A model generated the notes under the pieces. It saw nothing but the letters and a program-made list of their open reading frames with translations. It searched no databases and was not told the origin of the DNA. The position numbers and the translations under genes are program-made. Shown piece after piece: positions 29,352-38,700 of a stretch of 64,000 nt of DNA (its first letter is position 1; every line of letters begins with the position of its first letter). Source of the stretch: Rhizobium sp. Leaf306 (GTDB lineage: Bacteria > Pseudomonadota > Alphaproteobacteria > Rhizobiales > Rhizobiaceae); NCBI RefSeq assembly GCF_001423425.1, contig NZ_LMNX01000002.1, forward strand, positions 620,001-684,000, given 5' to 3'.

Positions 29352-30623
29352 ATGACATCATCCGTTCTTCACAAATCTGCGGGTGGCAATCCACCGCGCA
29401 TCTTCTCCGACCGATCTCTGGCGGCGCTCTGCCTCCTCAATTTCTTTCTAGCCGATGCGCGTGATGGGCTCGGGCCGTTTCTTGATGCTTTCCTTGCGAC
29501 GCAAGGCTGGTCATCGATGTCACTCGGCCTGATCGCCACGGTCGGTGGTTTGATCGGGCTTGCCGCAACGCCGCTTTGTGGGGCGCTGGTCGATGGAACG
29601 TCGTGGAAACGGGCGCTCGTTGCCATTCCGGTCGTGGTGGTCACCGCTGCAGCGCTGGTGACGCTTCTTTCCCCCAATCCGGCAATTGTCTGGATCGGTC
29701 AGATCGGGACCGCCGTCGTCGGCGCCGTGATCGGTCCGGCACTGGCCGGCCTGACGCTGGGTCTCGTCGGCGAGAAGCTGTTTTCGCAACAGATCGCTCG
29801 CAACGAGTTCTGGAACCACACAGGCAATTTCGCCTCGCTGTTTGCCGTCTACGTCATCATCTCGCTGTTCGGCCAGGGTGGCATGATCTGGCTGATGATC
29901 GCGACGGCGTTCGGTGCTCTTGCGGCAGTCGCAATGATCGATCCTGATCGCATCGATCACAAGGTCGCCCGCGGCCTTGCGGCGGACGACGGCAGCGGAG
30001 CAGACGCTAGCGCGGCGGAGGCGCCATCCGGTTTCAGTGTGCTTCTGAAAAGCCGGGGACTTATTCTGCTCGCACTGATCCTGATGATCTTCCATTTCGG
30101 CAACGCGCCGATGAGCCGGTTGATCGCCCAGCAGTTCGCCATCGAACTCGGAACACCATTCCGGACCACGGCGATCATCACAGGCATCGCCCAGCTTTCG
30201 ATGGTGGCTGTCGCGGTCGTGACGCCGTTGCTGATCCGAAGGCTTGGCCTTGCCGCGACGCTTGCGATCGGGCTTGCAGCGCTGCCGATCCGCGGGTTGA
30301 TCGCCGGCAGCTTTGACGGTTTCTGGGTGGTATGGCCCGTCCAGATCCTCGACGGCGTCGGTGCCGGGCTGCTTGGCATCGTCACACCGGTTGCGGTGGA
30401 ACGCATCCTGAAGGGTACAGGCCGTTTCAATGTCGGCTTTGCGAGCTTGATGACGGTCCAGGGCCTTGGCGCATCGCTCAGCAACGTCGTTGCCGGCTAT
30501 GTGGTCAGCCAGGGAGGCTATGCGGTCTCTCATCTCGTCGGGGGCGGCGTCGCGCTGATCGCCGTGGCCGTCTTCGCGATCTACCACAAGGAAATCGCGC
30601 CTTCGCAAAAGTCGATCGGCTGA
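29352..30623 (+). CDS. Major facilitator superfamily transporter
   Basis: The 423-residue protein has about 12 hydrophobic segments. An MFS-type loop between segments 2 and 3 is present (CGALVDGTSWKRALVA), and a central hydrophilic loop rich in Asp and Ala (near 200-225) separates the two halves. The substrate is not clear. It resembles proteins annotated as drug or metabolite efflux carriers. It stands alone, 273 bp after hflX, in a gap where I see no other gene. A long perfect hairpin follows its stop. Confidence 0.85.
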   Translation: MTSSVLHKSAGGNPPRIFSDRSLAALCLLNFFLADARDGLGPFLDAFLATQGWSSMSLGLIATVGGLIGLAATPLCGALVDGTSWKRALVAIPVVVVTAAALVTLLSPNPAIVWIGQIGTAVVGAVIGPALAGLTLGLVGEKLFSQQIARNEFWNHTGNFASLFAVYVIISLFGQGGMIWLMIATAFGALAAVAMIDPDRIDHKVARGLAADDGSGADASAAEAPSGFSVLLKSRGLILLALILMIFHFGNAPMSRLIAQQFAIELGTPFRTTAIITGIAQLSMVAVAVVTPLLIRRLGLAATLAIGLAALPIRGLIAGSFDGFWVVWPVQILDGVGAGLLGIVTPVAVERILKGTGRFNVGFASLMTVQGLGASLSNVVAGYVVSQGGYAVSHLVGGGVALIAVAVFAIYHKEIAPSQKSIG

Positions 30624-30630
30624 AACAGAG

Positions 30631-30672
30631 ATGCCGCGATCCCCGGATGTATTCGGGGATCGCGGCATTTAT
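30631..30672. terminator. Strong bidirectional terminator
   Basis: A perfect 15-bp stem (30631-30645 with 30654-30668; arms ATGCCGCGATCCCCG and its complement) around GATGTATT is followed by TTTATAAT. It lies between the convergent MFS transporter and ferredoxin-NADP reductase genes. Confidence 0.8.
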
Positions 30673-30716
30673 AATCAGATCATTAGATCGGTCTTTTAAA
30701 CCGATATCTCAGAAGC

Positions 30717-31532
30717 TTACCCAACAAATGCGCGTTCGATGACGAACTCGCTCGGCTTGTTGTTGGCACCTTCGGTCAGGCCTGCATTCTCCAGACGTTC
30801 CTTGGTGTCTTTCAGCATCGCAGCCGAGCCGCAGATCATGCCTCGGTCGACAACGGGATCGAGCGGCGGCACGCCAAGATCGGTGAACAGCTTGCCATTG
30901 TCGATCAGGTCCGTGATGCGGCCCTGATAGGGGAATGCCGCGTCGCGGGTGACGGTCGGATAGTGTTTCAGCTTGGTGCCGACGACTTCGGAGAGAAACT
31001 CGTGATTGCGGATCTCTTCCATCAGGTCGAACCCGTATTTCAGCTCCGCCACTTCGCGGCAGGTATGGGTGAGGATCACCTCGTCGAACTTCTCGTAGGT
31101 TTCCGGATCGCGGATCAGGCTTGCGAACGGCGCGATGCCCGTGCCGGTCGAGAACATGTAGAGACGCTTGCCGGGCGTCAGCGCGTCGAGCACCAGCGTT
31201 CCTGTCGGCTTCTTGCGCATCAGAACCGTATCGCCCGGCTTGATCGCCTGTAGATGCGATGTCAGCGGGCCATCCGGAACCTTGATCGAGAAGATTTCGA
31301 TCTCTTCGTCCCAGGAGGGGCTGGCAATCGAATAGGCGCGGTAGATCGGCTTGTCGCCGACCATCAGGCCGATCATGGCAAACTCGCCTGACCGGAAGCG
31401 GAAGCCTGCCGGACGTGTCATGCGGAAGCGGAACAGATGATCCGTGAAATGCTCCACCGAAAGCACGGTTTCGGCGTAGACTCCATCCGGGATCTTCACG
31501 GCAAACTCTTCGGTCTTGGCAGGTGCGTTCAT
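30717..31532 (-). CDS. fpr: Ferredoxin/flavodoxin-NADP reductase
   Basis: The 271-residue flavoprotein moves electrons between NADPH and ferredoxin or flavodoxin. It shows the FAD motif RAYSIASPSWDEEIEIFSIK, with the phosphate part GPLTSHL. It also has the NADP region FSTGTGIAPFASLIRDP, VILTHTCREVAELKY and CGSAAM. The C-terminus ends EFVIERAFVG, the type of bacterial FPR with a terminal extension. It directly follows the sulfite reductase operon on the same strand (129 bp apart), so it could supply electrons for sulfite reduction; that link is inference. Confidence 0.94.
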   Translation of the reverse strand: MNAPAKTEEFAVKIPDGVYAETVLSVEHFTDHLFRFRMTRPAGFRFRSGEFAMIGLMVGDKPIYRAYSIASPSWDEEIEIFSIKVPDGPLTSHLQAIKPGDTVLMRKKPTGTLVLDALTPGKRLYMFSTGTGIAPFASLIRDPETYEKFDEVILTHTCREVAELKYGFDLMEEIRNHEFLSEVVGTKLKHYPTVTRDAAFPYQGRITDLIDNGKLFTDLGVPPLDPVVDRGMICGSAAMLKDTKERLENAGLTEGANNKPSEFVIERAFVG

Positions 31533-31604
31533 AGTCTCGTCCGTTACTCGGTCAGATTGGTTTCGCAGCAGCGAAATACACTATCGAGCCGCGCTTATGA
31601 AGCA

Positions 31605-31627
31605 ATCGGCCGCGCTTTCTGGCCGAT
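31605..31627 (-). terminator. Hairpin after the sulfite reductase operon
   Basis: ATCGGCC (31605-31611) pairs with GGCCGAT (31621-31627) around a 9-nt loop, between the end of the DUF934 gene and the fpr start. No long T-run is visible on either strand, so it is a weak terminator candidate. Confidence 0.35.
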
Positions 31628-31660
31628 CGCTTAGAAAATATGTCTTCTGAGGTCAGCTTT

Positions 31661-32170
31661 TCAAGCCGGCACAGAGCGGCGGCGCCAGCTATAGCCTTCG
31701 CCTGGCTCCGCAGGACGGGCCGTTGGCTGGTAGTGGACGTCAATGCCGGGCAGGCGGCCTTCCTCCAGACGCTGCAGCGCCGTTGCGTTGGTGACCGCGA
31801 AGCTGTCGATGCCACACCGCAGCATCAGCGGGACCTGATCGATCAGCACATCGCCCACGGCGCGCAACTCGTTCTTGTAGGCCAGACGATCGCGCAGCAG
31901 CGAGGCATGGCTGAAGGCGCGGCCATCGCTGAAGGCCGGAAATTCCACCGCCACCAGTTCGATGCGGTAGAGATAGGGCTCAAGCTTCCGGACGTCGTCG
32001 GCGGGCTTGATCAGCACACCGAGACCGACATCGTTGCTGGCTTCCGCCTTCTCGATGAATTCGGCAAGGGCTAGAAGCGGCTTCTGCTCGCCCTCGGCCT
32101 TTACCTCTTCCGTCTCGATCACCCATTGGTCGTTGGCGACGAAGCCGGTTTCTCTCCAGATCTTCGCCAT
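31661..32170 (-). CDS. DUF934 domain protein of the sulfite reductase operon
   Basis: The 169-residue protein is of the DUF934 family (often annotated oxidoreductase probably involved in sulfite reduction). Visible are GVLIKPADDVRKLEPYLYRIELVAVEFPAF, DGRAFSHASLLRDRL, and AVGDVLIDQVPLMLRCGIDSF, the last two being family hallmarks. Its ATG overlaps the cysI stop (TGATG), so translation is coupled. Its position immediately after a siroheme sulfite reductase gene is widely conserved, and it is thought to aid electron delivery or assembly, but no mechanism is established. Composition is ordinary. Confidence 0.9.
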   Translation of the reverse strand: MAKIWRETGFVANDQWVIETEEVKAEGEQKPLLALAEFIEKAEASNDVGLGVLIKPADDVRKLEPYLYRIELVAVEFPAFSDGRAFSHASLLRDRLAYKNELRAVGDVLIDQVPLMLRCGIDSFAVTNATALQRLEEGRLPGIDVHYQPTARPAEPGEGYSWRRRSVPA

Positions 32171-33843
32171 CACGCCGCCTCCGCCTTCGCGTCACCGTAG
32201 AGCGCATCCTTGAAGGGCTGCGGTCCAACCCGGCGATAGGCGGCGAGGAAAGTTTCTTCCTGGCCATGCCGAAGCCCGAGATAGGTGTTGACGATGGTTT
32301 CGATCGCGTCCGTCACCTTCGACGGCTCGAAGCCGCGACCGATGATTTCGCCGATCGAGGTGTTCTCGTCGGCCGAACCGCCAAGCGTGATCTGGTAGAG
32401 CTCGGTGCCCTTCTTCTCGACGCCCAGAAGGCCGATATGGCCCACATGGTGGTGGCCGCAGGCGTTGATGCAGCCGGAGATCTTGATCTTCAGCTCACCG
32501 ATTTCCGCCTGCCGCTCCGGGGAGCCGAAGCGCGTGGAGATTTCCTGCGCGACCGGGATCGAACGGGCGTTCGCCAGCGCACAGTAATCCAAGCCGGGAC
32601 AGACGATCATGTCCGTGATCAGGTTGGAATTTGCCGTTGCCAGATTGTGTGCGGCGAGGGCGCGATAAAGCGGCTCGAGATCGGCCAGCGCCACATGCGG
32701 CAGGATGACGTTCTGCTCGTGGCTGATGCGGATTTCGTCATGGCCGAATTCTTCGGCCAGATCGGCCATCGCATCCATCTGCACGTCGGACGCATCGCCC
32801 GGAATGCCGCCGATGGGCTTCAGCGAGATGGTGACCATGCCGTAGTCCGGATGCTTGTGCGGCTGAACGTTCTGATCCACCCAGCGGGCAAAGTTCTCGT
32901 CCTGCCGCTTCCAGCTGGCGAGTTCCTTCCAGCCCTCGGCGCGGTTCGCCAACGCGGGCGGTGCGAAATAGGCGGTGATCGCCTCGATATCCTGTTCCGG
33001 CAGTTTCAGCTCGGTGCCCTGCAGGTGCTGGAATTCTTCTTCCACCTGACGGGTCAGTTCCTCGACGCCGGTTTCGTGCACGAGGATCTTGATGCGGGCC
33101 TTGTACTTGTTGTCGCGGCGACCGTTTAGATTGTACACGCGCATGATCGCGGTCGTGTAGGAGAGGAGATCCTCTTCCGGCAGGAAGTCGCGGATCTTCT
33201 TGGCGATCAGCGGCGTGCGGCCCTGTCCGCCGCCGACATAGACGGCAAAGCCGATCTCGCCCTTGTCGTTCTTCTTCAGGTGCAGGCCGATATCATGCAC
33301 CTGGATCGCGGCACGGTCGCGCTCAGCGCCGGTCACGGCGATCTTGAACTTGCGGGGCAGGAACGAGAATTCGGGATGGACCGACGACCACTGGCGCAGG
33401 ATTTCCGCGTAAGGTCGCGGATCGGCGACTTCGTCGGCTGCAGCGCCTGCGAAATGATCCGCGGTGACGTTGCGAATGCAATTGCCCGATGTCTGCAGCG
33501 CGTGCATTTCGACGGTTGCGAGTTCGGCGAGGATATCCGGCGTATCCGACAGTTTCGGCCAGTTGTACTGGATGTTCTGCCTGGTGGTGAAATGGCCGTA
33601 ACCGCGATCATACTTGCGGGCGATATGGGCAAGCATCCGCATCTGCTTTGCATTCAGCGTGCCATAGGGGATCGCGACGCGCAGCATGTAGGCATGCAGC
33701 TGGAGATAGACGCCGTTCATCAGGCGCAGCGGCTTGAACGCATCCTCGGCAAGCGCGCCGGACAGGCGGCGCTCCACCTGATCGCGGAACTGCTCCACGC
33801 GGCTTTCAACAAATGCGTGGTCGAATTCGTCGTAACGATACAT
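32170..33843 (-). CDS. cysI: Assimilatory sulfite reductase (siroheme [4Fe-4S] protein)
   Basis: This 557-residue hemoprotein reduces sulfite to sulfide by six electrons in cysteine synthesis. It has the duplicated nitrite/sulfite reductase fold and the paired cysteines for the shared iron-sulfur/siroheme site: CPGLDYC (C-x5-C) and CINAC (C-x3-C, in SGCINACGHHHVG). Nitrite reductase is the alternative reading of this family. The genes beside it (siroheme synthase, DUF2849, DUF934) point to sulfite. Electron supply is probably ferredoxin or the neighbouring reductase, because no cysJ flavoprotein is seen. Confidence 0.92.
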   Translation of the reverse strand: MYRYDEFDHAFVESRVEQFRDQVERRLSGALAEDAFKPLRLMNGVYLQLHAYMLRVAIPYGTLNAKQMRMLAHIARKYDRGYGHFTTRQNIQYNWPKLSDTPDILAELATVEMHALQTSGNCIRNVTADHFAGAAADEVADPRPYAEILRQWSSVHPEFSFLPRKFKIAVTGAERDRAAIQVHDIGLHLKKNDKGEIGFAVYVGGGQGRTPLIAKKIRDFLPEEDLLSYTTAIMRVYNLNGRRDNKYKARIKILVHETGVEELTRQVEEEFQHLQGTELKLPEQDIEAITAYFAPPALANRAEGWKELASWKRQDENFARWVDQNVQPHKHPDYGMVTISLKPIGGIPGDASDVQMDAMADLAEEFGHDEIRISHEQNVILPHVALADLEPLYRALAAHNLATANSNLITDMIVCPGLDYCALANARSIPVAQEISTRFGSPERQAEIGELKIKISGCINACGHHHVGHIGLLGVEKKGTELYQITLGGSADENTSIGEIIGRGFEPSKVTDAIETIVNTYLGLRHGQEETFLAAYRRVGPQPFKDALYGDAKAEAA

Positions 33844-33864
33844 GGTGTTCCTGAACTCTCGGTA

Positions 33865-34179
33865 TCAGACTGCGATGAATGCCGGATCGGCGTGGCTGTA
33901 GCCGACTGCATAATCCATTGTGGGGCCCTGTGCACGAATGCGTTCGCGAAGGCGCGTGGGCCACAACTTGCCTTCGGTTTCTTCGACATCGATGACATTG
34001 ACGTCGACGACCTTGTTTTCGGCGAAGTCACGCTTGCCGATTGCCTCCAGCGAGGAGACGGCTTCCGCATGGCGTGCGACGAGCGCTTCCTGCAGGTTTT
34101 CCGTCCAGCGACCGGCGGCATCGAGCCAGACGGCGATGCCATCGGACAGGCGGTTGGCAGTCAGAACCTTGTCGGCCAT
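33865..34179 (-). CDS. DUF2849 domain protein
   Basis: The 104-residue protein belongs to DUF2849, a family nearly always placed between siroheme synthase and sulfite reductase genes in alphaproteobacteria. It begins VLTANRLSDGIAVWLDAAGRW and has a central region (FAENKVVDVNVIDVEETEGKL) with many Val and acidic residues. There is no catalytic motif I can name. Its start shares one base with the cysG stop, and cysI begins 21 bp after its end. A part in siroheme handling or reductase assembly is inference from context. Confidence 0.88.
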   Translation of the reverse strand: MADKVLTANRLSDGIAVWLDAAGRWTENLQEALVARHAEAVSSLEAIGKRDFAENKVVDVNVIDVEETEGKLWPTRLRERIRAQGPTMDYAVGYSHADPAFIAV

Positions 34180-35621
34180 TATTCCACTCCAATGCTTGCC
34201 CGCTCAACCGTCCTTGCAAAGGCGGAAAGCGGTTCGGACTTCTCAAAATTCGCACCTGCGACGGCTTCGCCGATAATCACCATGACCGGGCCATCGAGGT
34301 CGTCGCGGGCCTCGAGCGCCGGGAGTTCCTGGAGGACCCCGTGGAACAGCTTGCGGTCGGTGCGGCTGGCATTCTCGATCACCGCGATGGTGGTGAGCGG
34401 AGAGACGCCCGCCTGCATCAGCCGTTCGGCGACCGATGCTGCAACCGTGCGGCCCATATAGACGGCGATGGTGGCGCCGGAGATCGCAAGGCTTGCCCAA
34501 TCCGGCAGAGCTTTGCCGGCAAGGTCATGGCCGGTGGTGAAGATCAGCGACGAGGCGACACCGCGGAGCGTCAGCGGCAGTTCGAAATCGGCCGCCGCGG
34601 CAAAGGCCGAGGTGATGCCGGGGATGATCTCGTAGGCGATGCCGGCTTCGCGCAAGGCTGCCATCTCTTCGCCGGCGCGGCCATAGACCAGCGGATCGCC
34701 GCTTTTCAGGCGCACGACGCGCTTGCCCTGGCGACCGAGATCGACCAGCAGGCGATTGATCTCGTCCTGGCTCTTGGAATGGCAGTTCTTGCGCTTTCCG
34801 ACCGAAAGGCGTTCCGCATCGCGGCGGCCCATATCGACGATCGCCTGAGGAACCAGCGCATCGTAGACGATCGCGTCCGCTTCCATCAGCACGCGCTGGG
34901 CCCGCAGTGTCAGGAGATCCTCGGCGCCAGGACCGGCACCCACCAGCCAGATCTTGCCTTCGGCCTTGCCGGTGAGGGAGAGAAGAGCGTCTGCGGCACG
35001 GCGGGCCGCGGTATGATCGTTGGCGTCGACGGCATCGGCAACATCGCCGGAGAAGAACCGGCGCCAGAAGATGCGACGGGAGACGCCGCGCGGGACTGCG
35101 CGTTCGACGGCATCGCGGTAATCGGTCGCAAGCGAGGCCAGTCTGCCGAGCGATGGCGACAGCATCTGATCGATGCGGGCACGGATCATCTGGGCGAGAA
35201 CAGGACCTGCACCCTCGGTGCCGATGGCGATGGCGAGCGGGGCGCGGTTGACTAGCGCCGGCGTGAAGAAATCGCAATGATCCGGCTGGTCCACGGCGTT
35301 GGACGGAATCCCATGAGAGCGGGCAGCAATGACAATGGTCTGGTCGAGCGCCTGATCGCCGGTGGCGGCAAACACGAGCGTGGCGCCTACGACCTGAGCG
35401 GCGGCAAAGGTTTCGCGGATCGGTTCCATTCCGTGCTGGGCTAGCCATGCGGCATAATCGGCCTGCGGATCATCCGCATAGGCGATGATCAGCGCGTCCG
35501 TATTGGCGATCAGCCGCGCCTTGGCATAGGCCTCGTCGCCGTTGCCGAACACGGCAACGTTTTTTCCGCGCACGCGAAAAAACGCCGGGAAGACCGACAG
35601 GCGTTGAAGGCTCTGAGACAT
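34179..35621 (-). CDS. cysG: Siroheme synthase CysG (methyltransferase/dehydrogenase/ferrochelatase)
   Basis: The 480-residue trifunctional enzyme makes siroheme from uroporphyrinogen III. The N-terminal Met8/SirC-like half (about 1-205) shows VAVFGNGDEAYAKARLI for NAD and SNAVDQPDHCDFFTPA. The C-terminal uroporphyrinogen methyltransferase (about 215-470) shows WLVGAGPGAEDLLTLRAQR, RLKSGDPLVYGRAGEE, and PGITSAFAAAA. I chose ATG 35621 (MSQSLQRL), with AGGA 6-7 nt before it; the longer frame upstream lacks a good start. It supplies the cofactor for cysI in the same operon. Confidence 0.95.
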   Translation of the reverse strand: MSQSLQRLSVFPAFFRVRGKNVAVFGNGDEAYAKARLIANTDALIIAYADDPQADYAAWLAQHGMEPIRETFAAAQVVGATLVFAATGDQALDQTIVIAARSHGIPSNAVDQPDHCDFFTPALVNRAPLAIAIGTEGAGPVLAQMIRARIDQMLSPSLGRLASLATDYRDAVERAVPRGVSRRIFWRRFFSGDVADAVDANDHTAARRAADALLSLTGKAEGKIWLVGAGPGAEDLLTLRAQRVLMEADAIVYDALVPQAIVDMGRRDAERLSVGKRKNCHSKSQDEINRLLVDLGRQGKRVVRLKSGDPLVYGRAGEEMAALREAGIAYEIIPGITSAFAAAADFELPLTLRGVASSLIFTTGHDLAGKALPDWASLAISGATIAVYMGRTVAASVAERLMQAGVSPLTTIAVIENASRTDRKLFHGVLQELPALEARDDLDGPVMVIIGEAVAGANFEKSEPLSAFARTVERASIGVE

Positions 35622-35845
35622 GCGATTATCCTGCATCATATGAACCTGAATATCCACAATGCGGTGGCATAATTGAAGAAATGGATGTGCAAAAGGCCGG
35701 GGCGCCCGGTATTTCTGTTTCCCGTACGCTCGCTTCTTGAGCAAAAGCCACCGCCAACCTTCCGTTCATTGTGTGCAGCCCTGCACGACCATAACCCTAC
35801 ACCCGTACAATTTCGCTCTGCGGCAGACCTGGAGATGAGTGCACC

Positions 35846-36427
35846 ATGACCATTGCTTCCCGCCTTCTCGATGTCATCGAGCACGATATCCTGCCGCTGA
35901 CGCAAACGGGCGTTGCCACCGGCAACAAGGTGTTCGGGGCGGCGATCCTGCGCAAGTCGGATCTGTCGCTGGTAATTGCCGAAACCAATAACGAGCTGGA
36001 AAATCCGCTCTGGCATGGCGAGGTGCACACGCTGAAGCGCTTCTACGAGATTGATTCCGGACTTTCCGCCAAGGATCTGATTTTCCTCTCGACTCACGAA
36101 CCGTGCACGATGTGCATGTCGGCGATTACCTGGGCAGGGTTCGACAATTTCTACTCGTTCTTCAGCCACGAGGACAGCCGCGATGCGTTTGCCATTCCGC
36201 ACGACCTGAAGATCCTGAAGGAGGTGTTCGGGCTGGAGCCCGGCGGCTACCGGCGCGCCAACGCCTTCTGGAACTCCTACTTCATCAGCGACCTTGTCGA
36301 GGCCGAAGAGGACGACGCCATCCGGCAGGACCTGAAGGCGCGGGCGGAGCGGATCCGGCAGCGCTACCAGCTGCTGTCCCAGAGCTATCAGGCCGGCAAG
36401 GCTGACAACACGATACCGCTCAATTGA
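35846..36427 (+). CDS. Nucleoside/cytidine deaminase-family protein
   Basis: The 193-residue protein has the zinc-deaminase motifs HGE (H57, catalytic E59) and PCTMC (C87, C90), so it should remove an amino group from a base or nucleoside. The region around H57 (LWHGEVHTLKRFYEI) and the long C-terminal helical part differ from TadA and from simple guanine deaminases. The substrate is not clear; a purine or pterin is possible. Its stop codon overlaps an upstream TTG of the mazG frame and it lies 17 bp before the mazG ATG, so the two are probably co-transcribed. Confidence 0.85.
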   Translation: MTIASRLLDVIEHDILPLTQTGVATGNKVFGAAILRKSDLSLVIAETNNELENPLWHGEVHTLKRFYEIDSGLSAKDLIFLSTHEPCTMCMSAITWAGFDNFYSFFSHEDSRDAFAIPHDLKILKEVFGLEPGGYRRANAFWNSYFISDLVEAEEDDAIRQDLKARAERIRQRYQLLSQSYQAGKADNTIPLN

Positions 36428-36444
36428 AGGCCAAGGATTTCGGC

Positions 36445-37275
36445 ATGCATGCTTCGAAGGATATTTCCCGCCTGATCGAGATCATGGCGGCGCTGCGCAC
36501 GCCGGTGACCGGTTGCCCGTGGGATCTCGAACAGAGTTTCGAGACGATCATTCCCTATACGATCGAGGAGGCCTACGAGGTGGCCGATGCGGTCGAGCGG
36601 CATGACATGGACGATCTGCGCGAGGAACTGGGCGACCTGCTTTTGCAGGTCGTGTTTCATGCGCAGATGGCGGAGGAGGCCGGTGCGTTCGCCTTCGGCG
36701 ATGTGGTCGAGGCCGTCACCACCAAAATGATCCGCCGGCATCCGCATGTGTTTGCGCGCTCCGATGCGGATACGCCGGGTGCCGTGAAGCTGCAGTGGGA
36801 TGCGATCAAGGCCGAGGAGAAGCGCGAGCGGGCCGAGCGGCGGGCGCTGCGCGGCACGACGGAGCCTTCCAAATCCGGCTTTCTCGGCGGCGTGCACCGG
36901 GCCCAGCCGGCCCTGAGCGAGGCCGTGAAGCTGCAACAGCAGGCCGCCCGCGTCGGGTTCGACTGGTCGGAACCCGGCCCGATCCTCGACAAGATCGAGG
37001 AGGAAGTGGCCGAACTGCGCGAGGCCCTGGCGGCCGGACAGCCCGAAAAAGTCTCCGACGAACTCGGCGATCTCATCTTCGCCCTCGTCAACATCGGCCG
37101 CCATGTGGACGCCGATCCGGAGACGGCGCTGCGCGGGACGAATGCGAAATTCCGCAGACGTTTCAGCCATATCGAGACGGAACTTCAGAAATCAGGCGAA
37201 ATGCTGGAGGCCGCGACGCTGGAGCGGATGGAGGGGCTTTGGCAGGAGGCGAAGGCGATTGAGCGGGCGCTGTAA
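36445..37275 (+). CDS. mazG: Nucleoside triphosphate pyrophosphohydrolase MazG
   Basis: The 276-residue protein hydrolyses nucleoside triphosphates to monophosphates and pyrophosphate, cleaning the pool or tuning ppGpp. It has two MazG domains. The first has LRTPVTGCPWDLEQSFETI and the metal motif EEAYEVADAVE with EELGDLLLQVVFHA. The second has DKIEEEVAELREAL with DELGDLIFALVN. A charged insert with EKRERAERRAL lies between. The start at ATG 36445 is preferred to a TTG 21 nt upstream. Length fits the family. The nearby deaminase supports a nucleotide-sanitising theme. Confidence 0.93.
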   Translation: MHASKDISRLIEIMAALRTPVTGCPWDLEQSFETIIPYTIEEAYEVADAVERHDMDDLREELGDLLLQVVFHAQMAEEAGAFAFGDVVEAVTTKMIRRHPHVFARSDADTPGAVKLQWDAIKAEEKRERAERRALRGTTEPSKSGFLGGVHRAQPALSEAVKLQQQAARVGFDWSEPGPILDKIEEEVAELREALAAGQPEKVSDELGDLIFALVNIGRHVDADPETALRGTNAKFRRRFSHIETELQKSGEMLEAATLERMEGLWQEAKAIERAL

Positions 37276-37335
37276 CCCGCTCGCTTCGCGCCGCCTGTCT
37301 CGGCCCGGCGGGGCTTGTTCTATCCGCGGTCTGCA

Positions 37336-37722
37336 TTACGGCCGGGATGGCGGGGGCAGGTTTTCGCGGGCCCGGTAGGCCGCCATCCATCGCTTGGCAT
37401 CCTCTTCCTGTAGCGCGTTTCGGGCGACCTCGACACAGGCATCCTGCAATTCACGCTCGATGGCGGAGGGCGATGCGAACATCATGCCCTGCCGGCCGAG
37501 ATCGGCGCGGGCGGCAAGCGCGATGAGGTAGATCAGGGTAAAGCTTTCGGGGTACTCGGGGCCGAAATTGATCAGACAGGCAGGGGCGCCGGTGTCTACA
37601 TCGACATGCAAGCATCGGTTGGCGCGACGGCATTCGCGCCGGAGGCAGGCCTGCGGAAAGGCCAGGATCTCTGCCGTGCAGCATGCCAGATGGGTCTCGA
37701 TTTCCGTGATTTCGACAGACAT
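37336..37722 (-). CDS. Unknown Cys-rich acidic protein
   Basis: The 128-residue protein starts at ATG 37722, with AGGAG before it; longer upstream frames look non-coding. It has four cysteines close together in the N-terminal third (THLACCTAEIL and CLRRECRRANRCLH), which could bind a metal. The middle is FGPEYPESFTLIYLIALAA and the end is helical and charged. Codon use and base composition are like the core genes. I do not recognise a family. It is convergent with mazG. Confidence 0.6.
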   Translation of the reverse strand: MSVEITEIETHLACCTAEILAFPQACLRRECRRANRCLHVDVDTGAPACLINFGPEYPESFTLIYLIALAARADLGRQGMMFASPSAIERELQDACVEVARNALQEEDAKRWMAAYRARENLPPPSRP

Positions 37723-38360
37723 GGTGCTTCTCCTGTCCGGTTTCGGATGATCCGCCTGCGCAGGGCAGACGTGTGCCTTGGCGATCGAGGGATGGAAAAT
37801 TCGGACGGGGCGCCGGAAGCTGCCTCGATATAGAAAGTAGTGGTGACACCTTTCGGCACCCCGTTCGGCGGTTTTTGCCCGCGACTCCGGTCTCTCTGCA
37901 ATGACCCGGCCGGGCGGTTGTTCGCCGCCAGCTTCCCGGTGCTTCCGACGGATCAGGAATCCGGCGAAACCACCCGGCGGGCCACCTTGTGTGCCGCACA
38001 GGCACATCCGGCGCGCTCTTTCGGGCATCGGAAACCGGCGGTCGCTCCGTGACCCGCCTGTTTCCCCCGTGTCGCCGGAGGGAGACCATTTTCCGCGGAC
38101 CCGGAGCATGGGGTTTTGCGTCCTTTCCCCATGACCCGCGCCGGTTCCGCCTCGCCGGGACGCCTCCCGGTGTATCCGCGACGGAACGCAGCATTATAGG
38201 CACGGAAAAAATCCGTGAGGATGTAACATGCGTTAAGTTATTGAAATTTAGTGGGTCGGTGCGTCAAAAGCCGCCGCAGCGCAAACAAAAGCGCTGTTAT
38301 CGAGTCGCATCTAAGGACCGGAAATGCGGGCGTTGCGCCCTCGGCGCGTAAAGCTGCCGC
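37723..38360. other. Gap of about 640 bp with no supported gene
   Basis: All frames here either stop quickly or give Arg/Pro-rich products without any recognisable pattern. The left part is GC-rich; 38165-38290 becomes AT-rich and could hold a promoter. I see no RNA gene, repeat or mobile-element sequence in it. Confidence 0.5.
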
Positions 38361-38558
38361 TCAGCGCGGCGCGGTGCCGGCCAGTTTCGACTGTACGAGA
38401 TCGACGCTGCCGCGAACATGGATCGTCACCGGTTTGCCACCGGCACCCGTGACCGCCAGCGCAATCACCGAGACGTCTTCCTCATAGGTGGTGACGTAAA
38501 GGACCTGAGCCTGATTGACGTAAACGGGCTGATTGTGGGTGTTCTTGAAGCCAATCAT
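38361..38558 (-). CDS. Small unknown protein
   Basis: The 65-residue product starts at ATG 38558 (MIGFKNTHNQPVYVNQAQVL). It reads as a short beta-rich domain (VLYVTTYEEDVSVIALAVTG, then PVTIHVRGSVDLVQSKL), a plausible single folded unit. The frame continues upstream, but that part is His/Pro-rich and would overlap the DUF3828-like gene, so I exclude it. No family is recognised with certainty; small stand-alone beta proteins of this kind occur in several rhizobia. The gene is in the same direction as its right-hand neighbour. Confidence 0.55.
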   Translation of the reverse strand: MIGFKNTHNQPVYVNQAQVLYVTTYEEDVSVIALAVTGAGGKPVTIHVRGSVDLVQSKLAGTAPR

Positions 38559-38700
38559 CGTGGCTGTGCTCCATCTTCGCTGTGAAGAAGGTATCGCATG
38601 GAAGGGGTTGATGGAGGGTGAATGCGGGTGGTGATGGTGTATGGGGATGTGCGGGCGCTTTGGTTGGCGGCCAAGGGTGGCGCCGCGATCCCGGACGGAT

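Noticed and set aside
37989..38351. 120-codon plus-strand frame in the gap after the Cys-rich gene
   Set aside because: Arg/Pro-rich product, no ribosome site or motif, unlike neighbouring genes.
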